Source: DATNIB01 sp035604685 (GTDB lineage: Bacteria; Actinomycetota; Acidimicrobiia; Acidimicrobiales; RAAP-2). From it: a stretch of DNA of 56,456 nucleotides. The notes beneath the pieces were generated by a model. It searched no databases and was not told where the DNA came from. It was given only the letters and a program-made list of their open reading frames with translations. Of the stretch, positions 34,589-43,590 are shown piece by piece. How positions within the stretch are numbered: the first letter of the stretch is position 1; every line of letters begins with the position of its first letter. The DNA is taken from positions 1 through 56,456 of the forward strand of contig DATNIB010000059.1 of assembly GCA_035604685.1 (NCBI GenBank), in the 5' to 3' direction. The position numbers and the translations under genes are program-made.

Positions 34589-34860
34589 GCGTCGCGGTGC
34601 GGATCCCCACCCAGCTGCGGACGCTGACCGGGGGCTCGGGCCAGGTGGCGGTCGAGGGCGGGACCGTGGGGGAGGTCCTTCACGCCCTCGATGCCGGACA
34701 CCCGGGGTTCGCCGAGCGCCTGTTCGACGAGGGGGGCCAGCTCCGCCGCTTCGTGAACGTGTTCCTGGCGGACGAGGACGTGCGCTTCCTCCAGGGTCTC
34801 GAAACCCCGGTCGGCGAGGGCCAGGTCGTCTCCATCGTGCCGGCGGTGGCCGGCGGCTGA
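34585..34860 (+). CDS. ThiS/MoaD-like sulfur-carrier protein with C-terminal Gly-Gly
   Basis: 91 residues, GTG overlapping the TGA of the ThrC-family gene. Beta-grasp features: 'VAVRIPTQLRTLTGG' at the start, 'VGEVLHALDAGHPGFAERLFDEGGQLRRF' in the middle, and an end '...VSIVPAVAGG' with the bare GG needed for adenylation and thiocarboxylate formation. No molybdopterin or thiamine gene is near. Known partners of such carriers include PLP enzymes (CysO with CysM in Mycobacterium, HcyS in Wolinella). The activating E1-like enzyme is not in the window. Confidence 0.88.
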   Translation: MSVAVRIPTQLRTLTGGSGQVAVEGGTVGEVLHALDAGHPGFAERLFDEGGQLRRFVNVFLADEDVRFLQGLETPVGEGQVVSIVPAVAGG

Positions 34861-34900
34861 CCCACCACCTCCGGTTGCGCCAGGGGCCCTCGCGTGGTTT

Positions 34901-34935
34901 GCTATTAGCACTCGACGAATGAGAGTGCTAATAGC
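34901..34935 (+). promoter_or_regulatory. CIRCE operator (HrcA site)
   Basis: A perfect inverted repeat TTAGCACTC-N9-GAGTGCTAA (34905-34931), extended symmetrically to 34901-34935. It lies about 65 bp before groEL with a TAAGCT -10 candidate at 34941-34946, so bound HrcA would block RNA polymerase. This predicts heat-shock derepression; hrcA itself is not in the window. Confidence 0.97.
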
Positions 34936-35001
34936 CCGGCTAAGCTGGCCGGCAGCCACTACCGGCCTTCGGTTCGGTTGACCTACGGAGGAAACGACCC
35001 C

Positions 35002-36624
<1,623 letters not shown>

Positions 36625-36668
36625 TCCGGGGCCCGGCCCGTTCGGGCCGGCAACATCGGAGCATCGTC

Positions 36669-36704
36669 CCGAGGGGCGCCCGACCGGGCGCCCCTCGGCC
36701 GTTT
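36669..36704 (+). terminator. Rho-independent terminator after groEL
   Basis: A 13-bp perfect G+C-rich stem with a GACC loop (36669-36698) followed by CCGTTT. The stem is very stable; the T-tract is short, as is common in high-GC genomes. It is placed 45 bp after the groEL stop. Confidence 0.8.
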
Positions 36705-36742
36705 GGCGCGGCCGTCCCCGGGAGCCGCCGCTCCCCGTTCCC

Positions 36743-36748
36743 TAGACT
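36743..36748 (+). promoter_or_regulatory. Putative -10 box for leaderless hemQ
   Basis: TAGACT, then six bases, then the hemQ ATG. There is no Shine-Dalgarno sequence; the geometry fits transcription starting at or next to the A of the ATG. Confidence 0.45.
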
Positions 36749-36754
36749 CTGGCC

Positions 36755-37456
36755 ATGCCGACGGCGGAGTCGACCAACGAACCGCTCGCGCCGGCGACCG
36801 GCTGGGGGGTGCTCCACCTGTTCTGCCGGCTCGGCCCCTCCTTCGAGGCGGGCGCCGTGCAGGCCGCGGCGGAAGCGGCCCGTGAGCAGGGCCTGCAGGT
36901 GGTCACGGTCGCCATCCTCGGCCACAAGGCGGACGTCGGCTTCGTCGCCCTCGGGCCCGATCTGTGGTGCCTGCAGGCCTTCCAGCGGGGTCTGCAGCTG
37001 GCCGGTCTCGTCCCCGTCGCCTCCTACGTGTCCCTCACCGAGATCTCGGAGTACGCGGCGGGGGTGCCCGAGGCCATGAAGCAGGCCCGTCTCTACCCCG
37101 AGCTCCCGCCCGAGGGCATGCGGGCCTTCTGCTTCTACCCGATGTCCAAGCGCCGCCTCGCCGACGACAACTGGTACTCGCTCCCGTTCGAGCGGCGCGA
37201 GGCGCTGATGCGGGGGCACGGTGCGCTCGGGCGCACCTTTCGCGGCCGCGTCCTGCAGCTCATCACCGGCTCGACGGGGCTCGATGACTGGGAGTGGGGC
37301 GTCACCCTCTTCGGCGTGCATCCCGACGATCTGAAGGACTGCGTGTACGAGATGCGATTCGACGAGGCCTCCGCCCGGTATGCCGAGTTCGGTCCGTTCT
37401 ACAGCGGCCTGGTCGCGCCGCTCGACGAGGTGCTGGCTCGGGTGGGACCCAGGTGA
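36755..37456 (+). CDS. hemQ: HemQ, coproheme decarboxylase (chlorite dismutase family)
   Basis: 233 residues. The family blocks are 'LHLFCRLGPSFEAGAV', 'GLVPVASYVSLTEISEYA' near 87-104, 'MRAFCFYPMSKRR..DDNWYSLPFERREALMRGHGALGRTF' (about 123-165, containing the coproheme-binding Arg/Tyr/Lys region) and 'EWGVTLFGVHPDDLKDCVYEMRFDEASARY' at the C-terminus, all interrupted here only for brevity. HemQ completes the coproporphyrin-dependent heme pathway of Gram-positive bacteria. Other hem genes are not adjacent. Its TGA overlaps larE (GTGA). Confidence 0.92.
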   Translation: MPTAESTNEPLAPATGWGVLHLFCRLGPSFEAGAVQAAAEAAREQGLQVVTVAILGHKADVGFVALGPDLWCLQAFQRGLQLAGLVPVASYVSLTEISEYAAGVPEAMKQARLYPELPPEGMRAFCFYPMSKRRLADDNWYSLPFERREALMRGHGALGRTFRGRVLQLITGSTGLDDWEWGVTLFGVHPDDLKDCVYEMRFDEASARYAEFGPFYSGLVAPLDEVLARVGPR

Positions 37457-38286
37457 GCCCGGCGCCGGCGTCGCTCGAGGGGCTGCGGGCGGAGCTCCGT
37501 CGAATCGGCCCCGTGGTGGTCGCCCTGAGCGGGGGCGCAGACTCGGCCTTCCTGGCCAAGGTGGCGCACGACACCCTGGGTGCGCCAGCGGTGCTGGTGG
37601 CCACCGCCCTCTCGCCGTCGCTGGCGGCCGACGACGAGGCGGACTGTCGATCGCTGGCCGCCGAGTGGGGCCTGCGTTGGATCGGCGTCCCGACCGACGA
37701 GATGGAAGATCGCCGCTACGTGGCCAACGACGCCGACCGCTGCGCTCGGTGCAAGACGGCGCTCATGTCGGCCCTGGTCCCGCTGGCCGAGGGAGAGCGG
37801 GCGACGGTGGTGCTCGGGGTGAACGTCGACGACCTCGGCGATCACCGGCCGGGCCAGCGCGCCGCGGCCGAGCGAGGCGCCCGGTTTCCGCTGGTCGACG
37901 CCGGGTTCACCAAGCGGGACATCCGCCACTGGTCCCAGGCGCTCGGCCTCCGGACCTGGGACAAGCCGGCGGCCGCCTGCCTCTCGTCTCGAATCCCCTA
38001 CGGCACCCCCGTGACCCTCGGCGCGCTGGGATCGATCGCCCGGGCCGAGTCGGCGCTGCGCGGCCTCGGCTTCGGCCAGCTCCGGGTCCGCCACCACGGG
38101 ACGGTGGCCCGGATCGAGGTGGACGAGGCGGCCCTGGACGAGGTGGTGGCGCAGCGCAGGGCGGTGGTGGCCGCGGTCATGGCGGCCGGCTACCTCTACG
38201 TCGCCCTCGACCTCGAGGGCTTCCGCTCGGGCAGCCTGAACCGAGCGATCGACCGAGCCGACGCGGCGAGAGAGGGGGAGCGATGA
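37453..38286 (+). CDS. larE: LarE, ATP-dependent sulfur transferase of nickel-pincer cofactor synthesis
   Basis: 277 residues, GTG overlapping hemQ's TGA. PP-loop SGGADS at 26-31 adenylates the substrate; 'RCARCKTAL' gives Cys97 and Cys100; 'KPAAACLSSRIPYG' gives Cys176, the position of the sacrificial cysteine in Lactiplantibacillus LarE. The extra CxxC suggests the [4Fe-4S]-cluster type of LarE, where three Cys hold a cluster that carries sulfur. LarE inserts sulfur into pyridinium-3,5-biscarboxylic acid mononucleotide. LarC and LarB are encoded 7-9 kb further on. ATGA overlap with the NIL-domain gene. Confidence 0.9.
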   Translation: MSPAPASLEGLRAELRRIGPVVVALSGGADSAFLAKVAHDTLGAPAVLVATALSPSLAADDEADCRSLAAEWGLRWIGVPTDEMEDRRYVANDADRCARCKTALMSALVPLAEGERATVVLGVNVDDLGDHRPGQRAAAERGARFPLVDAGFTKRDIRHWSQALGLRTWDKPAAACLSSRIPYGTPVTLGALGSIARAESALRGLGFGQLRVRHHGTVARIEVDEAALDEVVAQRRAVVAAVMAAGYLYVALDLEGFRSGSLNRAIDRADAAREGER

Positions 38287-38522
38287 CCGGGATGCGGGTC
38301 AAGCTCACGTTCCCAGAGGAGCTGGTGCGCCGCCCGGTGCTGGCGACCATGGTCCGAACCTACGACGTGGACGCCAACATCCGGCGGGCCAATGTGGAGG
38401 AGCACGAGGGCTGGATCCTCTGCGAGCTGACCGGGGCCCCCGAGGCGCTCGACGCCGCGGTGGCCTGGCTCCGACAGGAGGGAGTGGGCGTCGATCTCTT
38501 GGGCGACGTGCTCGAGGGGTGA
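38283..38522 (+). CDS. Stand-alone NIL-domain protein
   Basis: 79 residues with an ATGA overlap. The whole protein is one NIL domain ('VKLTFPEELVRRPVLATMVRTYDVDANIRRANVE'-type, cited in part), the ferredoxin-like fold found at the C-terminus of MetN methionine ABC ATPases and in sulfur-metabolism proteins. Coupled to larE, it may bind a sulfur compound or amino acid and tune LarE or sulfur delivery; that is inference. It is the end of the hemQ-larE-NIL transcript. Confidence 0.8.
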   Translation: MTGMRVKLTFPEELVRRPVLATMVRTYDVDANIRRANVEEHEGWILCELTGAPEALDAAVAWLRQEGVGVDLLGDVLEG

Positions 38523-38532
38523 GCGCCGTCGC

Positions 38533-38724
38533 TCAGCGCGGCGGCGGCTCCTGAGGAGCGATCTGCCAGCCGGCCGACGAGGTGCGGCGGGGCTCGTAGA
38601 AGAGGCAGCCCTCGGGGCAGGTGAAGGGCAGGGGGTCGTTCGCCCCCACCTTGCAGCGCTCGAGCTTCTCGCCCCGCGCTGTGGTCTGCATGACGTAGTG
38701 CCGGCAATCCTCGTTCACGGCCAC
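38533..38724 (-). CDS. Small Cys-rich protein, probable metal-binding
   Basis: 63 residues from the GTG at 38724 (another GTG at 38718). Four conserved-looking cysteines in C-x(17)-C and 'TCPEGCLFYEPRR' surroundings, with 'NEDCRHYVMQTT' at the N-terminus, suggest a zinc or Fe-S site. Codon usage is normal for the genome. It is convergent with the NIL gene, 10 bp apart. Similar short Cys proteins are common in actinobacteria without assigned function. Confidence 0.55.
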   Translation of the reverse strand: MAVNEDCRHYVMQTTARGEKLERCKVGANDPLPFTCPEGCLFYEPRRTSSAGWQIAPQEPPPR

Positions 38725-38831
38725 GCCACATTGTGCCCGACCCGGAACGGAGGGAGGAATGACCGGCCGGCGGCCGGTCGGTCGCGATGCCTGGCGTTCC
38801 CCCTGACGCTCCCTGGGTCGCGCCGGTCGAA

Positions 38832-39632
38832 CTAAGGAGCGGCCTCGGAGTAGGCCCACACGCGGCCGCCGTCGACGACCAGGTCGTGACCGTTGACGAA
38901 GCTGCCCTCGTCGCTGGCCAGGTACAGCGCGGCCTGCGCGATGTCGTCGCCGAAGCCGGACCGGGGGAGCGGCGTCGCCCGGGCCAGCGACCGCTCCAGC
39001 TTCGCCTGCTTGCGGGCGTTGTCCTCGGCGTCGAGCCGGCTGGCCACGGCCGAGCCACCCCAGAAGATCGGGGTGGCGATGGCACCGGGCGAGATCGCGT
39101 TCACCCGGATCCGGCGGGGGCCCAGCTCGACGGCCGCCAGGTGCGTGAGGTGGCTCACCGCCGCCTTGGCCGCCGAGTAGAGGTAGCCCCCCTGCGCCGA
39201 CCGATGCGCGGCGATGCTCGAGTTGTTGATGACCGATCCCCCGTCCTCACCCATCACCCGGACCGCGTGCTTGATCCCGAACACCACGCTGCCGACCAGC
39301 AGGTGCATCGCGTGGTCAAAGTCGGCCTCGGTGACGCTCGCCAACGTGCCGCGGGTGGGGCCCCCGGCGTTGTTGAACAGGCAGTCGAGCCGACCGAAGG
39401 CCGCGACCGCGCCGTCGATCAAGGCCGCGATCTGGTCCTCGTGGGTGACGTCGGTCTGGATGAAGCGCGCGGCATCGCCCAGTTCCTTGGCGATGGTCTC
39501 CCCCCGGTCCGACGATCGGCCGGCCAGGACGACCGATGCCCCCTCGCGGGCGAAGAGCCGGGCCGTCGCCTCGCCGATGCCGCTCGTGGCGCCCGTCACG
39601 ACCGCCACCTTTCCCGCCAGTCTCCCGCTCAT
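38832..39632 (-). CDS. Short-chain dehydrogenase/reductase (SDR)
   Basis: 266 residues of classical SDR type: cofactor motif TGATSGIG at 13-20, NNAG at 87-90, catalytic Ser139, Tyr152 and Lys156. Arg39 (GRSS) after the second strand suggests NADP or mixed preference. 'NAISPGAIATPIFWGG' and 'SFVNGHDLVVDGGRVW' are typical C-terminal blocks. Substrate unknown. It follows the PhyH-type oxygenase gene with 45 bp spacing and may act on the same metabolite. Confidence 0.88.
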   Translation of the reverse strand: MSGRLAGKVAVVTGATSGIGEATARLFAREGASVVLAGRSSDRGETIAKELGDAARFIQTDVTHEDQIAALIDGAVAAFGRLDCLFNNAGGPTRGTLASVTEADFDHAMHLLVGSVVFGIKHAVRVMGEDGGSVINNSSIAAHRSAQGGYLYSAAKAAVSHLTHLAAVELGPRRIRVNAISPGAIATPIFWGGSAVASRLDAEDNARKQAKLERSLARATPLPRSGFGDDIAQAALYLASDEGSFVNGHDLVVDGGRVWAYSEAAP

Positions 39633-39677
39633 GTCGCTCCTCTTCGTGTGCGAGTGCGCCGCCGTGGCCGATGCGCG

Positions 39678-40559
39678 CTAGACGTGCCAGTTGCGCTGCG
39701 GACCGAGCAGCTGTCCGGGCCCTTCGGCCCGCCACCCGTAGGCGAGGTCAACCCCGAGCAGCCGGGCGAGGCGCGGGTCCTCCCCTTCCAAGAAGCCCTC
39801 GGGGATGGCGTCCCGGTAGATCTCCTGGGGCATGACATTCGGGCGGGAGAAGAAGTTCGACAGGTTGATGCGAAGACCCGGCTTCTTCCGCGGGAACGAC
39901 CCGTGCCAGGTCGCGCCGTGCCACACGATCGCCGAGCCGGCCGGCACCTCGATCGGGACCACGTCGGGATTGCGCCGCGGGCCCTCGAGCCACACTTCTC
40001 CGGGCGTCGGCTGCCGGAGGTGGCGGTGACTCCCCGGCACCATCGCGAGCGCACCGCCCTCCTCCGTGTAGTCGGTGAGCGCGTAGTTGCAGTTGGCCGT
40101 CTGGGAGGCCGGCGGAAACGGCTGGGGGGTGCCGTTGGCCTGATCGCTGTGCAGCAGCAGGCCCCGGCCCCCGGGGCCCTTCAGGTGGCAGCCCAGGCTG
40201 CTCAGCACGCAGTGCTGTCCGAGCAGGTAGGTCACGAGCGCCAGCGGCCCGGGGTTGAGGACCGACCGCTTGAACACCGGGTCCCGGAAGATCAAGTAGG
40301 GCACGAACCGCAGTCCCTCGTACTCGACCTCGTTGTCCTGGTCGAGGGATCGCCCGAGGAACTCTTGGGCGACGCGCAGGATCGCCTCTCGGAGCTCCTT
40401 GGTGAGTCCGGGGGAGAGGGCGTCCTCGATGACCGTGAAGCCGAACGCTTCGAGCTCGGCCAGATTGGTCTCGAGCCCGAGCGAACGGATCTGGCGGTAG
40501 ATCTCGTTGAGCTCCTTGGTGGCCGCCCAGTCCTCAATCTCCACGGGTGCTGCCTCCAT
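39678..40559 (-). CDS. Phytanoyl-CoA dioxygenase (PhyH) family protein
   Basis: 293 residues. The Fe(II)/2-oxoglutarate site is readable: His137 and Asp139 (LLLHSDQ), a distal His at 214 or 219 ('VWHGATWHGSF') and Arg230 ('GLRINLSNFF') for 2-oxoglutarate. An N-terminal helical region ('ELNEIYRQIRSLGLETNLAELEAFGF') precedes the jelly-roll. It should be a soluble non-haem iron hydroxylase; the substrate could be a lipid or secondary metabolite. With the downstream SDR it forms a two-gene hydroxylation/oxidation unit. Confidence 0.85.
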   Translation of the reverse strand: MEAAPVEIEDWAATKELNEIYRQIRSLGLETNLAELEAFGFTVIEDALSPGLTKELREAILRVAQEFLGRSLDQDNEVEYEGLRFVPYLIFRDPVFKRSVLNPGPLALVTYLLGQHCVLSSLGCHLKGPGGRGLLLHSDQANGTPQPFPPASQTANCNYALTDYTEEGGALAMVPGSHRHLRQPTPGEVWLEGPRRNPDVVPIEVPAGSAIVWHGATWHGSFPRKKPGLRINLSNFFSRPNVMPQEIYRDAIPEGFLEGEDPRLARLLGVDLAYGWRAEGPGQLLGPQRNWHV

Positions 40560-40745
40560 CCGCGTCGCCGTCCGTGCGCCTCATGCGTGGGTGGTGCGTC
40601 GAGATTAGGAGGGAAAGCATGCCGCCGCCCGTGTCGAGCCCGATCGGGCCGCTTCGGAGCGGCGTGGCCGGCGCACGGGCCCCGGCCCCGGCCAGATTTT
40701 GGGCGCGCCGGGCACTCCGACCGGTCGGTTCCCGACCGGCCGCGG

Positions 40746-40751
40746 TAGCGT
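40746..40751 (+). promoter_or_regulatory. Putative -10 box for leaderless NUDIX gene
   Basis: TAGCGT, six bases, then the GTG start; no Shine-Dalgarno. Same geometry as hemQ and the hydrolase at 44513. Confidence 0.4.
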
Positions 40752-40757
40752 CGTCCC

Positions 40758-41480
40758 GTGCCTCCCGAGGTCCCCCTTCGCCTCCTGCTGCGCTGGAGCG
40801 AGAGCCTCTCGGCCATCGCCCGGACCGGGCTCGGGTTCACCCAGAACCTCTACGAGAAGGAGCGCTTCGAAGAGATCCTCCGGGTCGCGGCGGACATCCG
40901 TCTGGCTGCCGAGGACGGCGCCGCCGGGGTGGCCGACGCCGAGGGCCTGGTGCAGGAATGGCTGGGCCAGGTCGGTGAGGGCGTCCCGGGCTACGTGACC
41001 CCGAAGGTGGCCGTCGGTGCCGTCGTCGGCAACGAGAAGAAGGAGATCCTGCTCATCCGCCGGGCCGACTCGGGGGTGTGGCTCTACCCGACCGGCTGGT
41101 GCGATGTCGGCTACTCGGCCGCCGAGGTGGCGGCGAAGGAGGTGCTGGAGGAGACCGGCGTCGAAGCCGAGCCCGTCCGGTTGATCGCCCTGCTCGACGG
41201 GTTGCGGCTCGGCATGACCCGCATCCCGCTCTACTCGATGGTCTTCCATCTGCGGGCGATCGGCGGAGAGCTCAACCCCCACCCGCTGGAGTGCTCCGAC
41301 GTCGGCTGGTTCTCGCCCGACGCCCTGCCGACGCCGCTGGTGGGGGTGGAACGCTGGGGCGAAGCGGCATTCGCGGCAATTCGGGGTGAGCACCGCGACG
41401 TCTACTACGACCCCCTGCGCCGACCGACCTGGCGGGGCTCGCCCGAGACCGAGCCCGATCGGCCGGCGGCGCGTTCGTGA
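40758..41480 (+). CDS. NUDIX hydrolase with N-terminal NUDIX_N domain
   Basis: 240 residues from GTG. Residues 1-65 are a helical N-terminal domain seen in a subgroup of ADP-ribose/nucleoside-diphosphate hydrolases ('ARTGLGFTQNLYEKERFEEIL'-type start). The Nudix box reads G-x5-E-x7-K-E-V-L-E-E-T-G-V near 117-135, with Lys in place of the usual Arg. 'WLYPTGWCDVGYSAAE' precedes it. Likely substrates are ADP-ribose or damaged nucleotides, but this cannot be fixed. GTGA overlap with the acetyltransferase gene. Confidence 0.85.
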   Translation: MPPEVPLRLLLRWSESLSAIARTGLGFTQNLYEKERFEEILRVAADIRLAAEDGAAGVADAEGLVQEWLGQVGEGVPGYVTPKVAVGAVVGNEKKEILLIRRADSGVWLYPTGWCDVGYSAAEVAAKEVLEETGVEAEPVRLIALLDGLRLGMTRIPLYSMVFHLRAIGGELNPHPLECSDVGWFSPDALPTPLVGVERWGEAAFAAIRGEHRDVYYDPLRRPTWRGSPETEPDRPAARS

Positions 41481-41923
41481 CCGCCGACGCACGGCTCGTC
41501 GAGGAAGTCAGCGCGCTCGACGACGCGCTGTGTGCGTCCCTGGCGGCGCTCGTCCCACAGCTCTCGAAGTCGGCCGATCCGCTGACCCGAGCGGTCCTCG
41601 AAGAGATCGTGGCCTCGTCGGCCACGACGCTGTTCGTGGCGAAGGACCCGTCGGGAGGGGTCGTCGGCATGCTGACGCTCGCCACCTTCCGGGCGCCGAC
41701 GGGGGTGCGGGCCTGGATCGAGGACGTCGTCGTCGACACCACCGAACGGCACCGCGGGACCGGCGCCGCGTTGGTCCGCGCCGCCCTGGCGAAGGCGGAC
41801 GCCGTGGGGGCGCGCACGGTCGACCTCACGTCCAACCCCGCCCGCACGGAGGCGAACGCCCTCTACCGCAAGCTCGGCTTCAACTCCCGCGAGACCAACG
41901 TCTACCGCTTCGAGCCGTCCTAG
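41477..41923 (+). CDS. GNAT-family N-acetyltransferase
   Basis: 148 residues, GTG start overlapping the NUDIX TGA. 'AWIEDVVVDTTERHRGTGAALV' (about 79-100) is the acetyl-CoA pyrophosphate loop (R/Q-x-x-G-x-G/A), and 'TVDLTSNPARTEANALYRKLGF' the C-terminal block. Substrate unknown. Genes of this size and layout often modify small amines or protein N-termini. Confidence 0.85.
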   Translation: MTADARLVEEVSALDDALCASLAALVPQLSKSADPLTRAVLEEIVASSATTLFVAKDPSGGVVGMLTLATFRAPTGVRAWIEDVVVDTTERHRGTGAALVRAALAKADAVGARTVDLTSNPARTEANALYRKLGFNSRETNVYRFEPS

Positions 41924-41978
41924 AGGGCCGCCGTGGCCCGTGTCAGGGGGCCCGGCGGCGACGTGATCGAATATCGAC

Positions 41979-43577
41979 ATGCTGATCGGCCGCGACATCA
42001 CCCTCGAGATCGGCGGCCGGACCCTGCTCGAGGACGCGACGGTCTTGGTCGGCGCCGAGGACAAGGTGGCGCTGGTCGGCCGCAACGGGACCGGGAAGTC
42101 GTCCCTCCTCTCCTACCTGTTGGGGGAGTCCCCGACGCACCTCCACGGCGCCGGCCGGGTGCAGATCCTCGGAACGGTGGGCTTCCTGCCCCAGGTCCCG
42201 GTGCCCGAGGGCCTCGGCATCGACCCGAGCGCCTTCTCCCACGTGCTCAGCGCTCGTGGCCTCGACGCGTTGGACGACGAGCTCCAAATGGCCCGCCGGC
42301 ACCTCGAGACGACCCCCACCGAGGAGGCGGTCGTCGCCTTCAGTGACCTCGAGGAGCGCTATCGCCTGGCCGGCGGGTACGAGGTCGAGGCCGAGATCGG
42401 CCGCCTGGCCGACGGCCTGGGCCTCCCCCAGGAGTTCCTGCTGGCCGACACGGCCTCGCTGTCGGGCGGGCAGCGCCGTCGGGTCGACCTCATCCGGGTG
42501 CTCTTCAGCGCGCCCGACATCTTGATCCTCGACGAGCCGACCAACCACCTGGACCGCGCCGCCAAGGTGTGGCTGATGGAGGAGCTGGCGACCTTCCCCG
42601 GCGCGTTGCTCCTCGTGAGCCACGACCTGCGGCTGCTCGACCACGCCATCTCCAAGGTGCTGACGATCGCGGAGCGGCACCTGCTCGAGTTCAAGGGCAA
42701 CTACAGCGCATCGCGGGCGCAGCTGACCGCCGAGATCCACCGGCGCGAGAAGGTGTCGTCGCTCGAGGGCGCCCAGATCGCCAAGATGCGCGCCAAGGCC
42801 GACAAGTGGCGCCACAGCACCGAGACCCAGGCCCGGAAGGCCAAGGTGCTCGATCGCAAGGTGGAGCGGCTCGAGGCCCAGCGGACCACCGTCATGAAGC
42901 GCGAGCGGCGCGTGCGCTTCCGGCTGCCCGAGCCCGCCCGCGCCGGCGCCGTGGTCCTCGACGTGAACGCACTGGCCATCTCCTATGGCGAGAAGGCCGT
43001 GCTGCACCGGGTGGGCTTCGTGGTCGACCGGGGCGATCGGGTCGTGGTGGTCGGACGCAATGGTGCGGGCAAGTCTTCGCTCCTGCGCTGCCTGTCGGGG
43101 GTGCAGGCGCCGAACGCCGGCACGGTGTCGCTCGGCCACGCCGTCGCGCTCGGCTACTTCGCGCAGGAGCACGAGCAGATCGATCTCGAGCTCGGCGCGC
43201 TGGACAACATCGACGACACGGTGCTGGTCCAAGAAGCGGAGCGCCGCGCCCTGCTCGGCTCGTTCGGCCTGACCGGAACGACGTCGACCCAGCGCGCCGG
43301 CTCGCTCTCGGGTGGAGAGCGGGCCCGCCTCAGCCTGGCCATGCTGGCGGCGGGCCGGGCGAACCTGCTGGTGCTCGACGAACCGACTAACAACCTCGAC
43401 CCGGCGTCGGTGGAGGCGGTCGGCGCCATGCTGTCGACCTGGAAGGGCACCATCGTCGCGGTGAGCCACGACCGCCCGTTCGTCGAGGCGCTCCAACCAA
43501 CCCACGCGCTGCATCTGCCCGAGGAGCGCTACGGGTTCTGGCGCGAGGAGTACCTCGAGCAGGTCGAGGTCCGCTAG
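41979..43577 (+). CDS. ABC-F family ATPase
   Basis: 532 residues, two ABC domains and no membrane segment. Walker A sites 'GRNGTGKSSLL' (near 30-40) and 'GRNGAGKSSLLR' (near 352-363); signatures 'SLSGGQRRRVDL' and 'SLSGGERARLSL'; Walker B 'ILILDEPTNHLDRA' and 'LLVLDEPTNNLDPA'. The inter-domain linker (about 235-310) is helical and charged, as in translation-acting ABC-F proteins (EttA/Uup type) that bind the ribosomal E site. An antibiotic-resistance role cannot be excluded, but no drug-related gene is nearby. Confidence 0.9.
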   Translation: MLIGRDITLEIGGRTLLEDATVLVGAEDKVALVGRNGTGKSSLLSYLLGESPTHLHGAGRVQILGTVGFLPQVPVPEGLGIDPSAFSHVLSARGLDALDDELQMARRHLETTPTEEAVVAFSDLEERYRLAGGYEVEAEIGRLADGLGLPQEFLLADTASLSGGQRRRVDLIRVLFSAPDILILDEPTNHLDRAAKVWLMEELATFPGALLLVSHDLRLLDHAISKVLTIAERHLLEFKGNYSASRAQLTAEIHRREKVSSLEGAQIAKMRAKADKWRHSTETQARKAKVLDRKVERLEAQRTTVMKRERRVRFRLPEPARAGAVVLDVNALAISYGEKAVLHRVGFVVDRGDRVVVVGRNGAGKSSLLRCLSGVQAPNAGTVSLGHAVALGYFAQEHEQIDLELGALDNIDDTVLVQEAERRALLGSFGLTGTTSTQRAGSLSGGERARLSLAMLAAGRANLLVLDEPTNNLDPASVEAVGAMLSTWKGTIVAVSHDRPFVEALQPTHALHLPEERYGFWREEYLEQVEVR

Positions 43578-43590
43578 CGCCCCCGCGGCG

